Origin: Chloroflexota bacterium
Lineage (GTDB): Bacteria > Chloroflexota > Limnocylindria > QHBO01
DNA length: 64,000 nucleotides
Reading direction: 5' to 3'
Assembly: GCA_038040195.1 (NCBI GenBank)
Contig: JBBPIR010000001.1
Coordinates: 145,661 to 209,660 of the forward strand
This document shows, in pieces, positions 42,409 to 50,739 of this stretch. Position 1 is the first letter of the stretch. Each line of letters opens with the position of its first letter. The notes under the pieces are model-generated. The model did no database searches. It saw only the letters and a list, made by a program, of their open reading frames with translations, and was not told where the DNA came from. The position numbers were made by a program, and so were the translations under genes.

Positions 42409-43544
42409 GGCGGGTCGATCGTCACGACCAGGAACGCGGCCATGCCCAGCTCGGCACCAACGATGAGCAGGGTCTGGGCCAGCGACGCGAGCTGGAGTCC
42501 GAGCGGGTGGTGCATCTCCGAAGCCCAGACCCAGAACAGCCCCGCGTCGACGGCGGCACCCACCAGGAGCATGAGGGCCGCCAGGGCGAGCACACCCTCG
42601 AGCCGAAACAGGCGCCGATAGAGCTTGACCCAGCGGTCCTCGTGGAGCAGGCCCATGGCGCAACCGTGCAGCTTGGCGATCATGCCCAGCAGCAATGTGT
42701 TGGCGCCGATGGCCAGGAAGATGGTGGCCGCGAACACCGGCTGCCACGTCAGCGAGCCGATCTGCACCCCGACCGGAGTGGCGAACGAGATGACGAACGT
42801 TGCCACGCCGAGGAAGGCCAGCGTCAGGCCGGGCAGGATGAACAGGAAGTCGGGCGCTGCCAGGAGCAGGAACCGGAGATGTCGCCAGCCATCCCGGACG
42901 GTGCTCAGCTTGCTCTCGCCGCGCCGCGTGCCGTACGAAGCCGGGACCTCGGTGATCTTCAGCCCGGCCCGGGCGGCCCGCACGATCATCTCGGAGGCAA
43001 ACTCCATCCCTCCCGATCGAAGGCGGAGGCGCTCGGCCAGGTTGCCCTTGAAGGCGCGAAATCCGCTCTGGCTGTCCCCGATGTCTGCGCCGATGAACAG
43101 CCGGATGAGGTAGTTGATGATCGGGCTGCCGATGTACCGATGCGCCCAGGGCATCGCCCCATCCTGGATCCCACCCGTGAACCGATTCCCGAGGACGAGG
43201 TCGGAGCCATGGTTCAGTGGTTCCAGCAGGGGGGTGAGGTTGCTGAAGTCATACGTGTCGTCGGAGTCGCCCATCACGATGAACTCGCCGCGCGCCTCGG
43301 CGAAGCCGCGTTGGTACGCCTGTCCGTAGCCGGGCACCGGCTCCTGCACCACGCGTGCGCCGGCCCGGGCGGCCACCTCGATGGATCGGTCAGTGGACCC
43401 GTTGTCCACGACGATCACCTCGCCCAGGACTCCGGATTCCGACAGCCATCCGCGCGCCTTGGTGACGCACACGCCCACCGTCTCCTCCTCGTTGAGGCAG
43501 GGCATGACGATGGACACGGTCGGAACGGTCACCGGTGTATTCAT
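42405..43544 (-). CDS. Glycosyltransferase family 2 with C-terminal membrane helices
   Basis: A protein of about 379 residues (391 if GTG 43580 is used). The GT-A core has SIVMPCLNEEETVG, VVDNGSTDRS, VMGDSDDTYDF (the DxD-like motif) and a later acceptor-site region, as in dolichol-phosphate-mannose-synthase-like enzymes. Four C-terminal membrane helices follow. It probably charges a lipid carrier with sugar. It heads the minus-strand glycan operon; no strong ribosome site is seen for either start. Confidence 0.85.
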   Translation of the reverse strand: MNTPVTVPTVSIVMPCLNEEETVGVCVTKARGWLSESGVLGEVIVVDNGSTDRSIEVAARAGARVVQEPVPGYGQAYQRGFAEARGEFIVMGDSDDTYDFSNLTPLLEPLNHGSDLVLGNRFTGGIQDGAMPWAHRYIGSPIINYLIRLFIGADIGDSQSGFRAFKGNLAERLRLRSGGMEFASEMIVRAARAGLKITEVPASYGTRRGESKLSTVRDGWRHLRFLLLAAPDFLFILPGLTLAFLGVATFVISFATPVGVQIGSLTWQPVFAATIFLAIGANTLLLGMIAKLHGCAMGLLHEDRWVKLYRRLFRLEGVLALAALMLLVGAAVDAGLFWVWASEMHHPLGLQLASLAQTLLIVGAELGMAAFLVVTIDPP

Positions 43545-43598
43545 GGGCACGGGTGTGTTGACGGGCACGGTCAGAAGCACCCCCGAGGGCTTGAGACG

Positions 43599-43626
43599 CC
43601 AGTGGCGCCCGGGAGGGCGCCACTGG
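43599..43626 (-). terminator. Strong stem-loop after the small exported protein gene
   Basis: A perfect 12-base stem (43599-43610 pairing with 43615-43626) closes a 4-base loop, 28 bases after the stop of the gene at 43655. No T run follows on the minus strand, so it may act as a pausing or rho-assisted terminator. It separates that gene from the glycan operon. Confidence 0.55.
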
Positions 43627-43654
43627 GTGGAGATCGTTCAGCGCGCGGGCTGGA

Positions 43655-43873
43655 CTACGGGCAGTCCCCGTACTCGTCGGCGAGGACATCGCCATGGCGC
43701 AGGTGCGCGGGCATGGCGTTCTCGGAAACGCTGATCTGGACGTACTTGTGGTTCGCCCAGTGGCAAATGTCGACTTTCCCGCCGGGAGCCGCCAGGGCGC
43801 TGGCGGAGAAGGCGATCATGACGATCACTGGCAGGAGGAGGGCGAGCAGGGCTCGCGGCAGCTTATGAAACAA
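43655..43873 (-). CDS. Small exported protein with ICHW...HLRHGD motif
   Basis: A 72-residue preprotein. Residues 1-28 form a signal peptide ending ASALA. The 44-residue mature part reads KVDICHWANHKY, then VSENAMPAHLRHGD, then a terminal Cys. This ICH/HxxHGD pattern occurs as a small module in many secreted and cell-surface proteins. Two Cys probably form a disulphide, and the His/Asp set could bind metal. Here it is the entire protein. AGGAGG lies about 13 bases upstream of ATG. Confidence 0.75.
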   Translation of the reverse strand: MFHKLPRALLALLLPVIVMIAFSASALAAPGGKVDICHWANHKYVQISVSENAMPAHLRHGDVLADEYGDCP

Positions 43874-44078
43874 GGGGGCCTCCTTTCCGCTGTGGGATCG
43901 GGACCCAACCTAGCAGCGCCCAGCAGACGGCCACAACCCTGACGCGGCCCGTACCTTTCTGCCCTAGGTCATCGGTTTCGGTTTTGGGGGTGACGACGGT
44001 TTGCCGCCTTACGTCCGGATTAGGTACATATGCCGCGAAAGCGCAGCAGCCGCGCGCTCAAGCGGGGCAAGATAGCCC

Positions 44079-44399
44079 GTGTCCCATAGCGTCGATCACC
44101 TCGCCAACCTCATGGACGAGGTGGCCGTGCTCCTGCGCGATCACGGCGAGGAGCACTGGGCGGAGTGGATCGAGGCGGATGCCCGGGCGGTCCGCGCCCG
44201 GGACGGATGGGGCCTGGACCACTTCCTGGCTGCCTTCGGATCCGCCGGCAGCCTGTACGACCTGGTCTTCCACCCCTTCAACGGCAACGCCGAAACCGAG
44301 GAGCAGGGCCGGGCCTTGACCGATCGGTTCCACGAACTGATAACCGAGGCGCACTCCATCGCGTTGGATCTCTCGCGCGAGCTGGCTGCCGCCGACTGA
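44079..44399 (+). CDS. Conserved hypothetical protein, 106 aa
   Basis: A helical acidic protein starting at GTG 44079 (MSHSVDHLANLMDEVAVLLR) with SAGSLYDLVFHPFNGN in the centre, which resembles the DUF6966-type small proteins, though I am not sure. No membrane segment or signal. It has its own promoter region of about 200 bases and no obvious operon partner. Confidence 0.6.
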   Translation: MSHSVDHLANLMDEVAVLLRDHGEEHWAEWIEADARAVRARDGWGLDHFLAAFGSAGSLYDLVFHPFNGNAETEEQGRALTDRFHELITEAHSIALDLSRELAAAD

Positions 44400-44483
44400 C
44401 GCCCATGTCTGCCCAGCTGGCCGGCTCCGCGCGTCGCTACCTGTGGGCCCTGTTCGCGGCCATCGAGGTCAGCGTCGGGGGCT

Positions 44484-44501
44484 CCACCTGGCGCCAGGTG
44501 G
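44484..44501. repeat. Perfect 18-bp palindrome
   Basis: CCACCTGGCGCCAGGTGG is fully self-complementary with no spacer. It lies in the 218-base gap between the genes at 44079 and 44618. About 75 bases on, GCCTGGCCAGGC at 44575-44586 is a second, 12-base perfect palindrome sharing the CCTGG core. Both look more like dimer-protein operators than terminators, since neither leaves a loop. Confidence 0.65.
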
Positions 44502-44617
44502 TGTGGGTCTCCTGCCGTCCCGGCAGCTAGGACCCTGGCCAAGCCGGCCTACCGGAGCCGCCTGCCCGGGTTAGGCCTGGCCAGGCACAGCCGTCGTCCA
44601 ACAGGAGGCCAGCCCTC

Positions 44618-45001
44618 ATGTCTTTCAACGCTCGTTTCGTCGCTACGCTTCCGGCCGCCGACCTGGCCCGCGCCAAGGCCTGGTACGCGGACAAGCTCGG
44701 CCTAAACCCGAGCACCGAGTTCCCGGGCGGGATGAACTACACGACGCCCGGAGGGGAGTTCGCTATCTACGAGACCATGTTCGCTGGGACCGCCCAGAAA
44801 GCCGCCACCTGGATGGTGGAGGACTTTGACGCCGCGGTGGCGGACCTCCGAGCCCGAGGTGTTGTCTTCGAGGAGTACGACCTGCCCGGGCTGAGGACGG
44901 ACGAGGGCGTCGCGACCGATACCGATGGTTTCAAGGCTGCTTGGTTCAAGGACTCGGAGGGCAACATCCACGGCGTCGTGCAGTCGCGACCTGGAATGTA
45001 G
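44618..45001 (+). CDS. VOC superfamily protein
   Basis: A 127-residue glyoxalase-fold protein with good AGGAGG before ATG 44618. It opens FNARFVATLPAADLARAKAWYADKLG and contains YTTPGGEFAIYE and WMVEDFDAAVADLRARGV, typical of uncharacterised VOC proteins that act as isomerases, lyases or binding proteins. It is a standalone gene with the palindromes in its upstream region. Confidence 0.85.
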   Translation: MSFNARFVATLPAADLARAKAWYADKLGLNPSTEFPGGMNYTTPGGEFAIYETMFAGTAQKAATWMVEDFDAAVADLRARGVVFEEYDLPGLRTDEGVATDTDGFKAAWFKDSEGNIHGVVQSRPGM

Positions 45002-45061
45002 GCTGCCGTTGCCTCTGGTCCGACGCTACCATGAGCTCGCACGAATAGGAGGAGCGTTCAG

Positions 45062-45979
45062 GTGAACAGGTGGCGGAGATTCGGTGCCGTCGGCACTGTC
45101 GCAGTCGCGATCATCATCCTGGTGTCCGGGTGCCAGGCCGCAGCATCAGGCAGCCCGACCGGCAGCGTGGAGGCCAGCGCCGGGTCGGGCGAGGCGTCCC
45201 TCGAGGCGCCCGACGAAGTCGAGGCCGGAGCCGATTTCGAGGTGTCGTGGACCGGTCCCGACGGACAGGGCGACTACATCACGATCGTGGCGCTCGGTGC
45301 CACGGGGTGGACCGATGAGCCCTACTTCTACACCTCCTCTGGCAGCACCGGCACGCTGGTGGCATCGACCGAGGACGGCGACTACGAGCTGTGGTACGTC
45401 ACGGGGGACGACGAGGAGGTCCTCGCCCGCCGGCCCATCACCGTCACGCCGTTCACGGGCGCCCTGACGGCACCCGGCGAGGTCATGGCAGGCTCACGTT
45501 TCGATGTCGGCTGGAACGGCCCCGACGGGCCGGGGGACTACGTCACAGTCGTGGCGGTTGGCGCCACGGCGTGGCTTGACGAGAGCTTCTTCTACACCTC
45601 GGTCGGACCAACCGGCACGCTGACAGCGGCGATCGATCCCGGACAGTACGAGATCTGGTACGTGGCCGGGACGGACCGCACGGTATTCGCCCGCCGACCC
45701 ATCACCGTCACCGAGATGATCATCACGCTGGAGGCGCCGGTAGCGGTGGACGCGGGGGCCGACTTCCAGGTGGAATGGACCGGCCCGGACGGGCCCCAGG
45801 ACTACATCACCGTCGTTCCAGCCGGCTCCCCGGACGGGACGTACCTGGACTACGCATACACCGCCGAAGGGAGTCCGATCACCTTGACGGCTCCGAACGA
45901 GCCGGGCAACTACGAGGTCTGGTACGCCTCCGACCGGGAGGACGGCACCTTCGCACGCTTCGACATCATCGTGAGGTAG
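45062..45979 (+). CDS. Lipoprotein with three repeated beta-sandwich-like domains
   Basis: A 305-residue lipoprotein (lipobox LVSGC) starting at GTG 45062 after AGGAGGAG. After a Ser/Gly linker it contains three ~85-residue repeats, each of the form L-AP-V-AG-F-V-W-GPDG--DYITVV, an aromatic Y-YT strand, and a closing G-YE-WY----ARRPI-V. The repeats are diverged, so this is an old triplication. Similar modules occur beside VWA domains in envelope proteins. The function is probably structural or binding. Confidence 0.7.
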   Translation: MNRWRRFGAVGTVAVAIIILVSGCQAAASGSPTGSVEASAGSGEASLEAPDEVEAGADFEVSWTGPDGQGDYITIVALGATGWTDEPYFYTSSGSTGTLVASTEDGDYELWYVTGDDEEVLARRPITVTPFTGALTAPGEVMAGSRFDVGWNGPDGPGDYVTVVAVGATAWLDESFFYTSVGPTGTLTAAIDPGQYEIWYVAGTDRTVFARRPITVTEMIITLEAPVAVDAGADFQVEWTGPDGPQDYITVVPAGSPDGTYLDYAYTAEGSPITLTAPNEPGNYEVWYASDREDGTFARFDIIVR

Positions 45980-46026
45980 TTCTCCGGGAGAGCGCGATCG
46001 CAGAGGTCGACCGGTCGGACGTCCAC

Positions 46027-46548
46027 GTGGCGTTGCTGCGCGGGATCAACGTCGGAGGGAAGAACCGCCTGCCGATGAAGAGCCTCAGCGCGCTCTTTAC
46101 CGATGCGGGCTGCACCGATGTCCAGACCTACGTCCAGAGCGGCAACGTCATCTTCCGGGCGACCCCGAGCCTCGCCCGTCGGATTCCCGCCGCCATCCAG
46201 AAGGCCATCTCGGTCCAATTTGGACTCACCATCCCTGTGGTCACCTGCACGGCAGCGGAACTTCACGATGCCGCGAAGAACAACCCGTTCCTTCCAAAGG
46301 AGTCCGACACCGGAACGCTGCATGTCGCGTTCCTGGCCGCCAGACCGACGCCTGCAAAGGTCGGAACGCTGGACCCGGACCGCTCGCCGCCCGACGAGTT
46401 TGCGGTTCGCGGTCGGGAGATCTATCTCCGCCTTCCCAACGGTGTGGCCCGATCCAGGCTCACCAACGCGTACTTCGACTCCCGCCTGGGGACGACCAGC
46501 ACGCTGCGGAATTGGAGAACCGTCCTCAAGCTCGTCGAGCTGACCTGA
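46027..46548 (+). CDS. DUF1697 family protein
   Basis: A 173-residue protein. The DUF1697 opening ALLRGINVGGKNRLPMKSL is placed right after GTG 46027, the only canonical start between the previous stop and the conserved region, although the ribosome site is weak. TYVQSGNVIF and the late RLTNAYFDSRLGTTSTLRNW are also family features. The function is unknown. Confidence 0.82.
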   Translation: MALLRGINVGGKNRLPMKSLSALFTDAGCTDVQTYVQSGNVIFRATPSLARRIPAAIQKAISVQFGLTIPVVTCTAAELHDAAKNNPFLPKESDTGTLHVAFLAARPTPAKVGTLDPDRSPPDEFAVRGREIYLRLPNGVARSRLTNAYFDSRLGTTSTLRNWRTVLKLVELT

Positions 46549-46612
46549 TGCGACCGACTAGGCGTTCATCGCCGATGGGCTTAGAGTTCACAGGAACGCG
46601 CAGCGAGGGGGC

Positions 46613-48607
46613 ATGAGCCAAGCGACGCAGTCGGCCCTTCCAGCGGCCAGGGAAGCCATGGTCCGTCATGCCTGGGACGAGGCGCGCGACCTGTTTCGCG
46701 AAGCCGACAAGGCTGAGCCGCTTTCCGTGGCCGACCTCGAGCTGATGGCTGAGGCTGGGTGGTGGTCCGGCCACCCGGATGAGCGCGATGACGCCTTCGA
46801 GCGAGCGTACGCCGCGTACGTGGAGGCGGGAGACAAGAAGCAGGCGGCAGGGCTCGCGCTCCGGCTCGCCGAGTTCGCATTCCAGCGGCTGGCAGGCCCG
46901 ATTGGCGCCGGTTGGATGGGCCGGGCCGAGCGCCTCCTCGACGGCGAGTCGGAATCGGCCATGAACGGCTTCTTCGCATGCCTGATGGCCTTCCGCATGA
47001 TCGTGGGGGGCGAGCTTGAGGAGGGTATGCGCTTCGCCGACAAGGGACTCGAGTTGGGTCGCGCGTATGGCAATCGCGACGTGGAGGCCTTGAGTCTCAA
47101 CCTGAAGGGTCGCGCCCTGGTCAAGCAGGGAGAGGTCGCCAAGGGACTGGCGCTCATCGATGAGTCCACCGTAGCGGCCATGGCAGGTGAGCTGCACCCC
47201 TGGGCCACGGCCAACGTCTACTGCAGCACCATCGACGCCTGTCGCGATCTGTCCGACTGGCGGCGCGCCTTGGAATGGACCGAGGAGGCGGATCGGCAGA
47301 TGCGCCGCCAGCGCATTGGCGGCTACCCCGGCATCTGCCGGGTGCATCGGGCCGAGATCATGCGTCTGCGCGGAACCTGGCCTGAGGCCGAGCAGGAGGC
47401 CCGCGAGGCGTGTACCGAGCTGGAGCGCTTCCGCCTACTCGTGCCAGCCGGTTGGGGCTACTACGAGGTCGGGGAGGTCCGGCTCCGCATGGGCGACTTC
47501 GCCGCCGCCGAGGAGGCGTTCCAGCGCGCATTCGAATTGGGACGAGATCCTGAGCCCGGTCTTGCCCTCCTCCGGCTGGCCCAGGGGGACCAGTCCGCGG
47601 CGGCAAGCTCGATCCGGCGCGCCCTGTCGGAGACGGAGGAACCTCTTGCATTCACCGGCGACAGCGCCAAGGACCCACTGGGGCGCGGCCATCTGCTCCC
47701 CGCCCAGGTGGAGATCGCGTTGGCAACCGGAGACCCAGAGACCGCGAACGCGGCAGCCACCGAGCTGGAGTCCACTGCCGGTCACTATGGCTCCACGGCT
47801 CTCCAGGCCGCCGCAGCCACCGCCCGCGGATCCGTGCAGCTGGCACAGGGAGACGCCGCGGCCGCCATCGCGAGCCTCGAGCGTGGGCAGCAGCTGTGGC
47901 AGGCGATCGGGGCCCCGTATGAAGGCGCTCAGGTCAGGGCTCGCCTGGCCGAGGCCTATCGGGCCACGGGCGACGAGACGGCGTCCATCCAGGTGCTCGA
48001 GGCCGCCCGGTCGACCTTCGAACGGCTGGGCGCACAGCCCGATCTCCACCGGGTCGATGCGCTGTTGGAACGCCACGGCGCTGGTCAGGCAGCGACCGGA
48101 GAACGACAGGTCAGGACGTTCATGTTTACCGACATGGTCAGCTCCACCGACCTCATCGAGGCCATCGGAGATCAAGCCTGGGAGGAGCTCATCAGCTGGC
48201 ACGACAAGACCCTCCGATCGCTGTTCGCTCGGCACGGAGGGGAAGAGGTCAGCCACGCCGGCGACGGATTCTTCGTGGCCTTCGAGGAGCCGCGAGCCGC
48301 GGTTGAAAGCGCGGTAGCCATCCAGCGAGCACTGACCGCTCATCGGAGAAAGCACGGATTCGCCCCGTGGGTGCGGATCGGGCTCCATACCGCCGAGGCC
48401 ACCCACAGCGGAGTGAACTATCGGGGCAAGGCGGTCCACGAGGCAGCTCGGGTGGGGGCGCTGGCGGACCGGGACGAGATCCTGGTGACCACGCAGACCC
48501 TCCAGGCGGCCGGCGCCATTACCTTTTCGGTCTCTGAGACCCGGTCTGTGAACTTGAAAGGGATCAAGGGTGCGGCCGAGGTCGCCTCAGTTCACTGGCA
48601 GGTCTAG
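46613..48607 (+). CDS. Class III adenylate/guanylate cyclase with N-terminal TPR-like domain
   Basis: A 664-residue soluble protein starting at ATG 46613 after GAGGGGGC. Residues 1-490 are repeated helical TPR-like hairpins (ARLAEAYRATGDETASIQVL and others). The cyclase domain (about 500-664) has the first metal Asp in FTDMVSSTDL, the second in HAGDGFFVAF, and RIGLHTAEA. The usual VNxAAR is replaced by VHEAAR, and the substrate-specifying residues are not obvious. It probably makes cAMP under control of a protein or peptide bound to the TPR part. Confidence 0.85.
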   Translation: MSQATQSALPAAREAMVRHAWDEARDLFREADKAEPLSVADLELMAEAGWWSGHPDERDDAFERAYAAYVEAGDKKQAAGLALRLAEFAFQRLAGPIGAGWMGRAERLLDGESESAMNGFFACLMAFRMIVGGELEEGMRFADKGLELGRAYGNRDVEALSLNLKGRALVKQGEVAKGLALIDESTVAAMAGELHPWATANVYCSTIDACRDLSDWRRALEWTEEADRQMRRQRIGGYPGICRVHRAEIMRLRGTWPEAEQEAREACTELERFRLLVPAGWGYYEVGEVRLRMGDFAAAEEAFQRAFELGRDPEPGLALLRLAQGDQSAAASSIRRALSETEEPLAFTGDSAKDPLGRGHLLPAQVEIALATGDPETANAAATELESTAGHYGSTALQAAAATARGSVQLAQGDAAAAIASLERGQQLWQAIGAPYEGAQVRARLAEAYRATGDETASIQVLEAARSTFERLGAQPDLHRVDALLERHGAGQAATGERQVRTFMFTDMVSSTDLIEAIGDQAWEELISWHDKTLRSLFARHGGEEVSHAGDGFFVAFEEPRAAVESAVAIQRALTAHRRKHGFAPWVRIGLHTAEATHSGVNYRGKAVHEAARVGALADRDEILVTTQTLQAAGAITFSVSETRSVNLKGIKGAAEVASVHWQV

Positions 48608-49002
48608 GCCCGGCCGCCGGAGGCGCGCACGTAGTCCGGCTCGATCACGAAGATCTCGCGGGGGCGTTCCCGGAATCGGTACGGCTGGCCCGTATAGCGC
48701 ACGGACATCTTGTCGATGAATGCCAGCCCCTCGTCGGGGCGGGTATCGACAACTCGGCCGCGAATGATCAGGAAGCGCCAGTCGTCGTCGCGATCCACCA
48801 CCGAGAGGCTGACCTGGGGATTGCGCCGCCAATTGGCGGCCTTGCGCGAGCCGACCATCGAGCTGGTCAGGACGTGCTTCCCGTCGTAGTCGACCCACAT
48901 CAGGTACTGCGCGATCGTGCCGTCGCGCCGGATCGCGGATACGTGGCCCAGGACGTTCGTGGTCAGGAGGTCGGTGAGGTCTTTGGGGATCGATTCAGGC
49001 AT
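48604..49002 (-). CDS. PPOX-class F420-dependent oxidoreductase-like protein
   Basis: A 132-residue split-barrel protein: IPKDLTDLLTTNVLGHVSAIR, then YLMWVDYDGKHVLTSSMVGSRK and VVDRDDDWRFLIIRGRVVD. It matches the PPOX-class F420 family, which reduces small organic molecules with the deazaflavin F420H2, or may bind flavin. Its end overlaps the cyclase gene by 4 bases tail to tail. Confidence 0.82.
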   Translation of the reverse strand: MPESIPKDLTDLLTTNVLGHVSAIRRDGTIAQYLMWVDYDGKHVLTSSMVGSRKAANWRRNPQVSLSVVDRDDDWRFLIIRGRVVDTRPDEGLAFIDKMSVRYTGQPYRFRERPREIFVIEPDYVRASGGRA

Positions 49003-49044
49003 GGCAGCCCGATGGTAGCCGCCATCGCCGTTCGTCGACCGGGA

Positions 49045-49470
49045 CTACGCTTGGGACCAGGTCGTCAGCACGATCTCGGCGTCGTAGGGATGCATGCGGT
49101 AGCCCTCCGCCGCGGCATCCCAGACCAGGAGATCCCGACGAGCCACCCGACGCATCACCTTGTTGGGGCCGGCCACGATCCCGGCGAATGCCGTACCGGT
49201 GCTCTTCCCGTACCGCTGCCGCAGGGCTTCGTCCAGGACGAGGACCTCATTGTTCAGCGACAGTTCGGCGACCTCGCGCACCAGGCGGCGACTGTCCACC
49301 CCGCGGATGGCGTGCAGCACCTCCAGCAGCTGGCGACGGCGGAGCTCTGATTCATCAACGCCGGCTCCCGCAGGACCGTCATCGGGCTCGCGCCGTGGCC
49401 CCATCACCCATCGCCAGGCGAGGTTGACGAGCTCCTGCTCGGTATCGGCCTCGAACTCGACCCTAGGCAC
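49045..49470 (-). CDS. Unknown protein, 141 aa
   Basis: GTG 49470 opens a 141-residue protein (MPRVEFEADTEQELVNLAWR), acidic in the first half, with KSTGTAFAGIVAGPNKVMRRVARRDLL in the second half that could form a basic wing. It has no signal or membrane segment, and I recognise no family. Its ribosome site and start codon lie inside a 22-base tandem duplication that also creates an overlapping nine-residue upstream frame. Confidence 0.6.
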   Translation of the reverse strand: MPRVEFEADTEQELVNLAWRWVMGPRREPDDGPAGAGVDESELRRRQLLEVLHAIRGVDSRRLVREVAELSLNNEVLVLDEALRQRYGKSTGTAFAGIVAGPNKVMRRVARRDLLVWDAAAEGYRMHPYDAEIVLTTWSQA

Positions 49471-49506
49471 CTGTATCTCCTCTGCTAGGCACCTGTATCT
49501 CCTCTG
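49463..49506. repeat. 22-bp perfect tandem repeat duplicating a ribosome site and start codon
   Basis: Copies 49463-49484 and 49485-49506 are identical. On the minus strand each carries GAGGAG and, 6 bases later, GTG. The outer GTG (49492) is out of frame with the gene and reads MPSRGDTGA before a stop that overlaps the true start at 49470. Confidence 0.85.
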
Positions 49507-49675
49507 AAAGACTAGAAGCAGATTTGTCACTAGACTATCACAGGCTACTTGTGCTATGATTCCCATCAACGGCTGCAAGGCTGCGAACCGTTTGATCTCA
49601 TGACCTTCGAACGAAGTCGGTCACGAGCGAACTTCGCTTCGTATCGACTGGCCGAATCCCTACAAGGAGAACATC

Positions 49676-49981
49676 GTGAAGCACATTCGACTTGCGATCT
49701 ACGACATCACCAAGGGCAGCTTCCAGGAGCTGGCCGGCCTGACCAAGGACGGCATGCTCCCCCGCTTCTCGACGGAGCCTGGCTTCATCGAGTACGGAGT
49801 CGCGGACATCGGCAGCCGCAAGGCCTGCTCTGTCACCGTCTGGGAGACCCGTGAGCAGGCTGAGAAGTCTGTCACCCTGTCCTCGACCTGGGTCAAGGAG
49901 AACGTCTCCGACCGGGTCCGGCTGATCACCAGCTACGTCGGCGACCTGGCCTTCCTGCACGGAACGCCTGTCCTCGCGTAA
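49676..49981 (+). CDS. Small protein, possibly dimeric alpha/beta barrel (ABM-like)
   Basis: A 101-residue protein from GTG 49676 after AAGGAGAA. The pattern IRLAIYDITKGSFQEL, a Pro-Gly turn (STEPGFIEYGVAD), VTVWETREQAEKSV and a last strand suits a ferredoxin-like dimeric barrel such as ABM monooxygenase-like proteins, but the similarity is structural guesswork. A strong stem-loop follows the stop. Confidence 0.6.
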   Translation: MKHIRLAIYDITKGSFQELAGLTKDGMLPRFSTEPGFIEYGVADIGSRKACSVTVWETREQAEKSVTLSSTWVKENVSDRVRLITSYVGDLAFLHGTPVLA

Positions 49982-49994
49982 CCCTAACCCCTGT

Positions 49995-50047
49995 AGGCCA
50001 CGACTCCCCCGGAACGGGCAACCGCTCCGGCTCGGGAGTCGTGGCCT
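49995..50047. terminator. Long stem-loop, probable bidirectional terminator
   Basis: A perfect 14-base stem (49995-50008 with 50034-50047) encloses a second nested stem around CCGGAACGG and CCGCTCCGG. It lies 13 bases after the stop of the gene at 49676 and 24 bases from the end of the convergent gene at 50071, so it can serve both. No T run is present. Confidence 0.7.
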
Positions 50048-50070
50048 CCCCATGTCCGGGAGGCCCCTAC

Positions 50071-50718
50071 TCAGCCACGGATAGCCCTTGGCGGACCGGG
50101 ATCACCTTTGGTTCTGGTCCCTAACGGAAGCACCGTAGAGCGATGACCGAGGAGGCGCGCCATCAGGAAAGCCCACGCCGGCAGCAGGATTAGGTAGGCG
50201 ATTCCGCCCAGGGACGTCCACCCGGTGTCCACACCGCCGAGCAGCAGGCCTGCCGCGTATAACACCCCGGCAACCCCGGCCGCCACACCCAGCCAACGCA
50301 GCTGGTTCAGCCATGGTCCCGCCAGCAGGTTGGCGCCCGCGATCCACAGACCGATATAAACGAGCGCCCCGCTCCCCACCCCGAACGCGCCACGGGCGGC
50401 GGTGTCCCAGTCGATGACCACCGCGCCAGCCATCTGGAGCACCTGGATCACGCAGAAAGTCAACACCGAGACCCAGCCGAGCGTCTGGGCCAACTGCGCG
50501 AGCCGGGTCGGCGTTCGACCACCCAGCTCGTAGAAAGAAAGCATGAGCGGGGCGAGGGCCGCGGTCAGCACCAGCAGGGCGCCGTCGTTCAGCGTCCCCC
50601 ACGGCTGGTCGGCCATGAAGGACAGGCCGGCGGTCACCAGCCCCACCAGCCCGGCACCTGCGACGACGTAAGCCGCGAGGGAGGCGCTGCTCACGATTCG
50701 CTGGGTGCGACTCGACAT
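50071..50718 (-). CDS. Membrane protein, 215 aa, unknown function
   Basis: A protein with about six membrane helices starting at ATG 50718. Its first ten residues MSSRTQRIVS and the DNA around the start match those of the unrelated methyltransferase gene at 58190. I do not recognise the family; it resembles small four-to-six-helix proteins of the DUF4386 type in general layout only. The C-terminus is a basic cytoplasmic tail. Confidence 0.6.
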   Translation of the reverse strand: MSSRTQRIVSSASLAAYVVAGAGLVGLVTAGLSFMADQPWGTLNDGALLVLTAALAPLMLSFYELGGRTPTRLAQLAQTLGWVSVLTFCVIQVLQMAGAVVIDWDTAARGAFGVGSGALVYIGLWIAGANLLAGPWLNQLRWLGVAAGVAGVLYAAGLLLGGVDTGWTSLGGIAYLILLPAWAFLMARLLGHRSTVLPLGTRTKGDPGPPRAIRG

Positions 50719-50739
50719 GGATCCGCTCAATGAGGGCCG

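Noticed and set aside
44030-44089. 19-codon frame MPRKRSSRALKRGKIARVP
   Set aside because: Tiny and basic, without a ribosome site; overlaps the start of the gene at 44079. Could be chance in GC-rich DNA.
44405-44530. 41-codon frame after the gene at 44079
   Set aside because: No ribosome site and no similarity; the sequence signal there is explained better by the palindrome.
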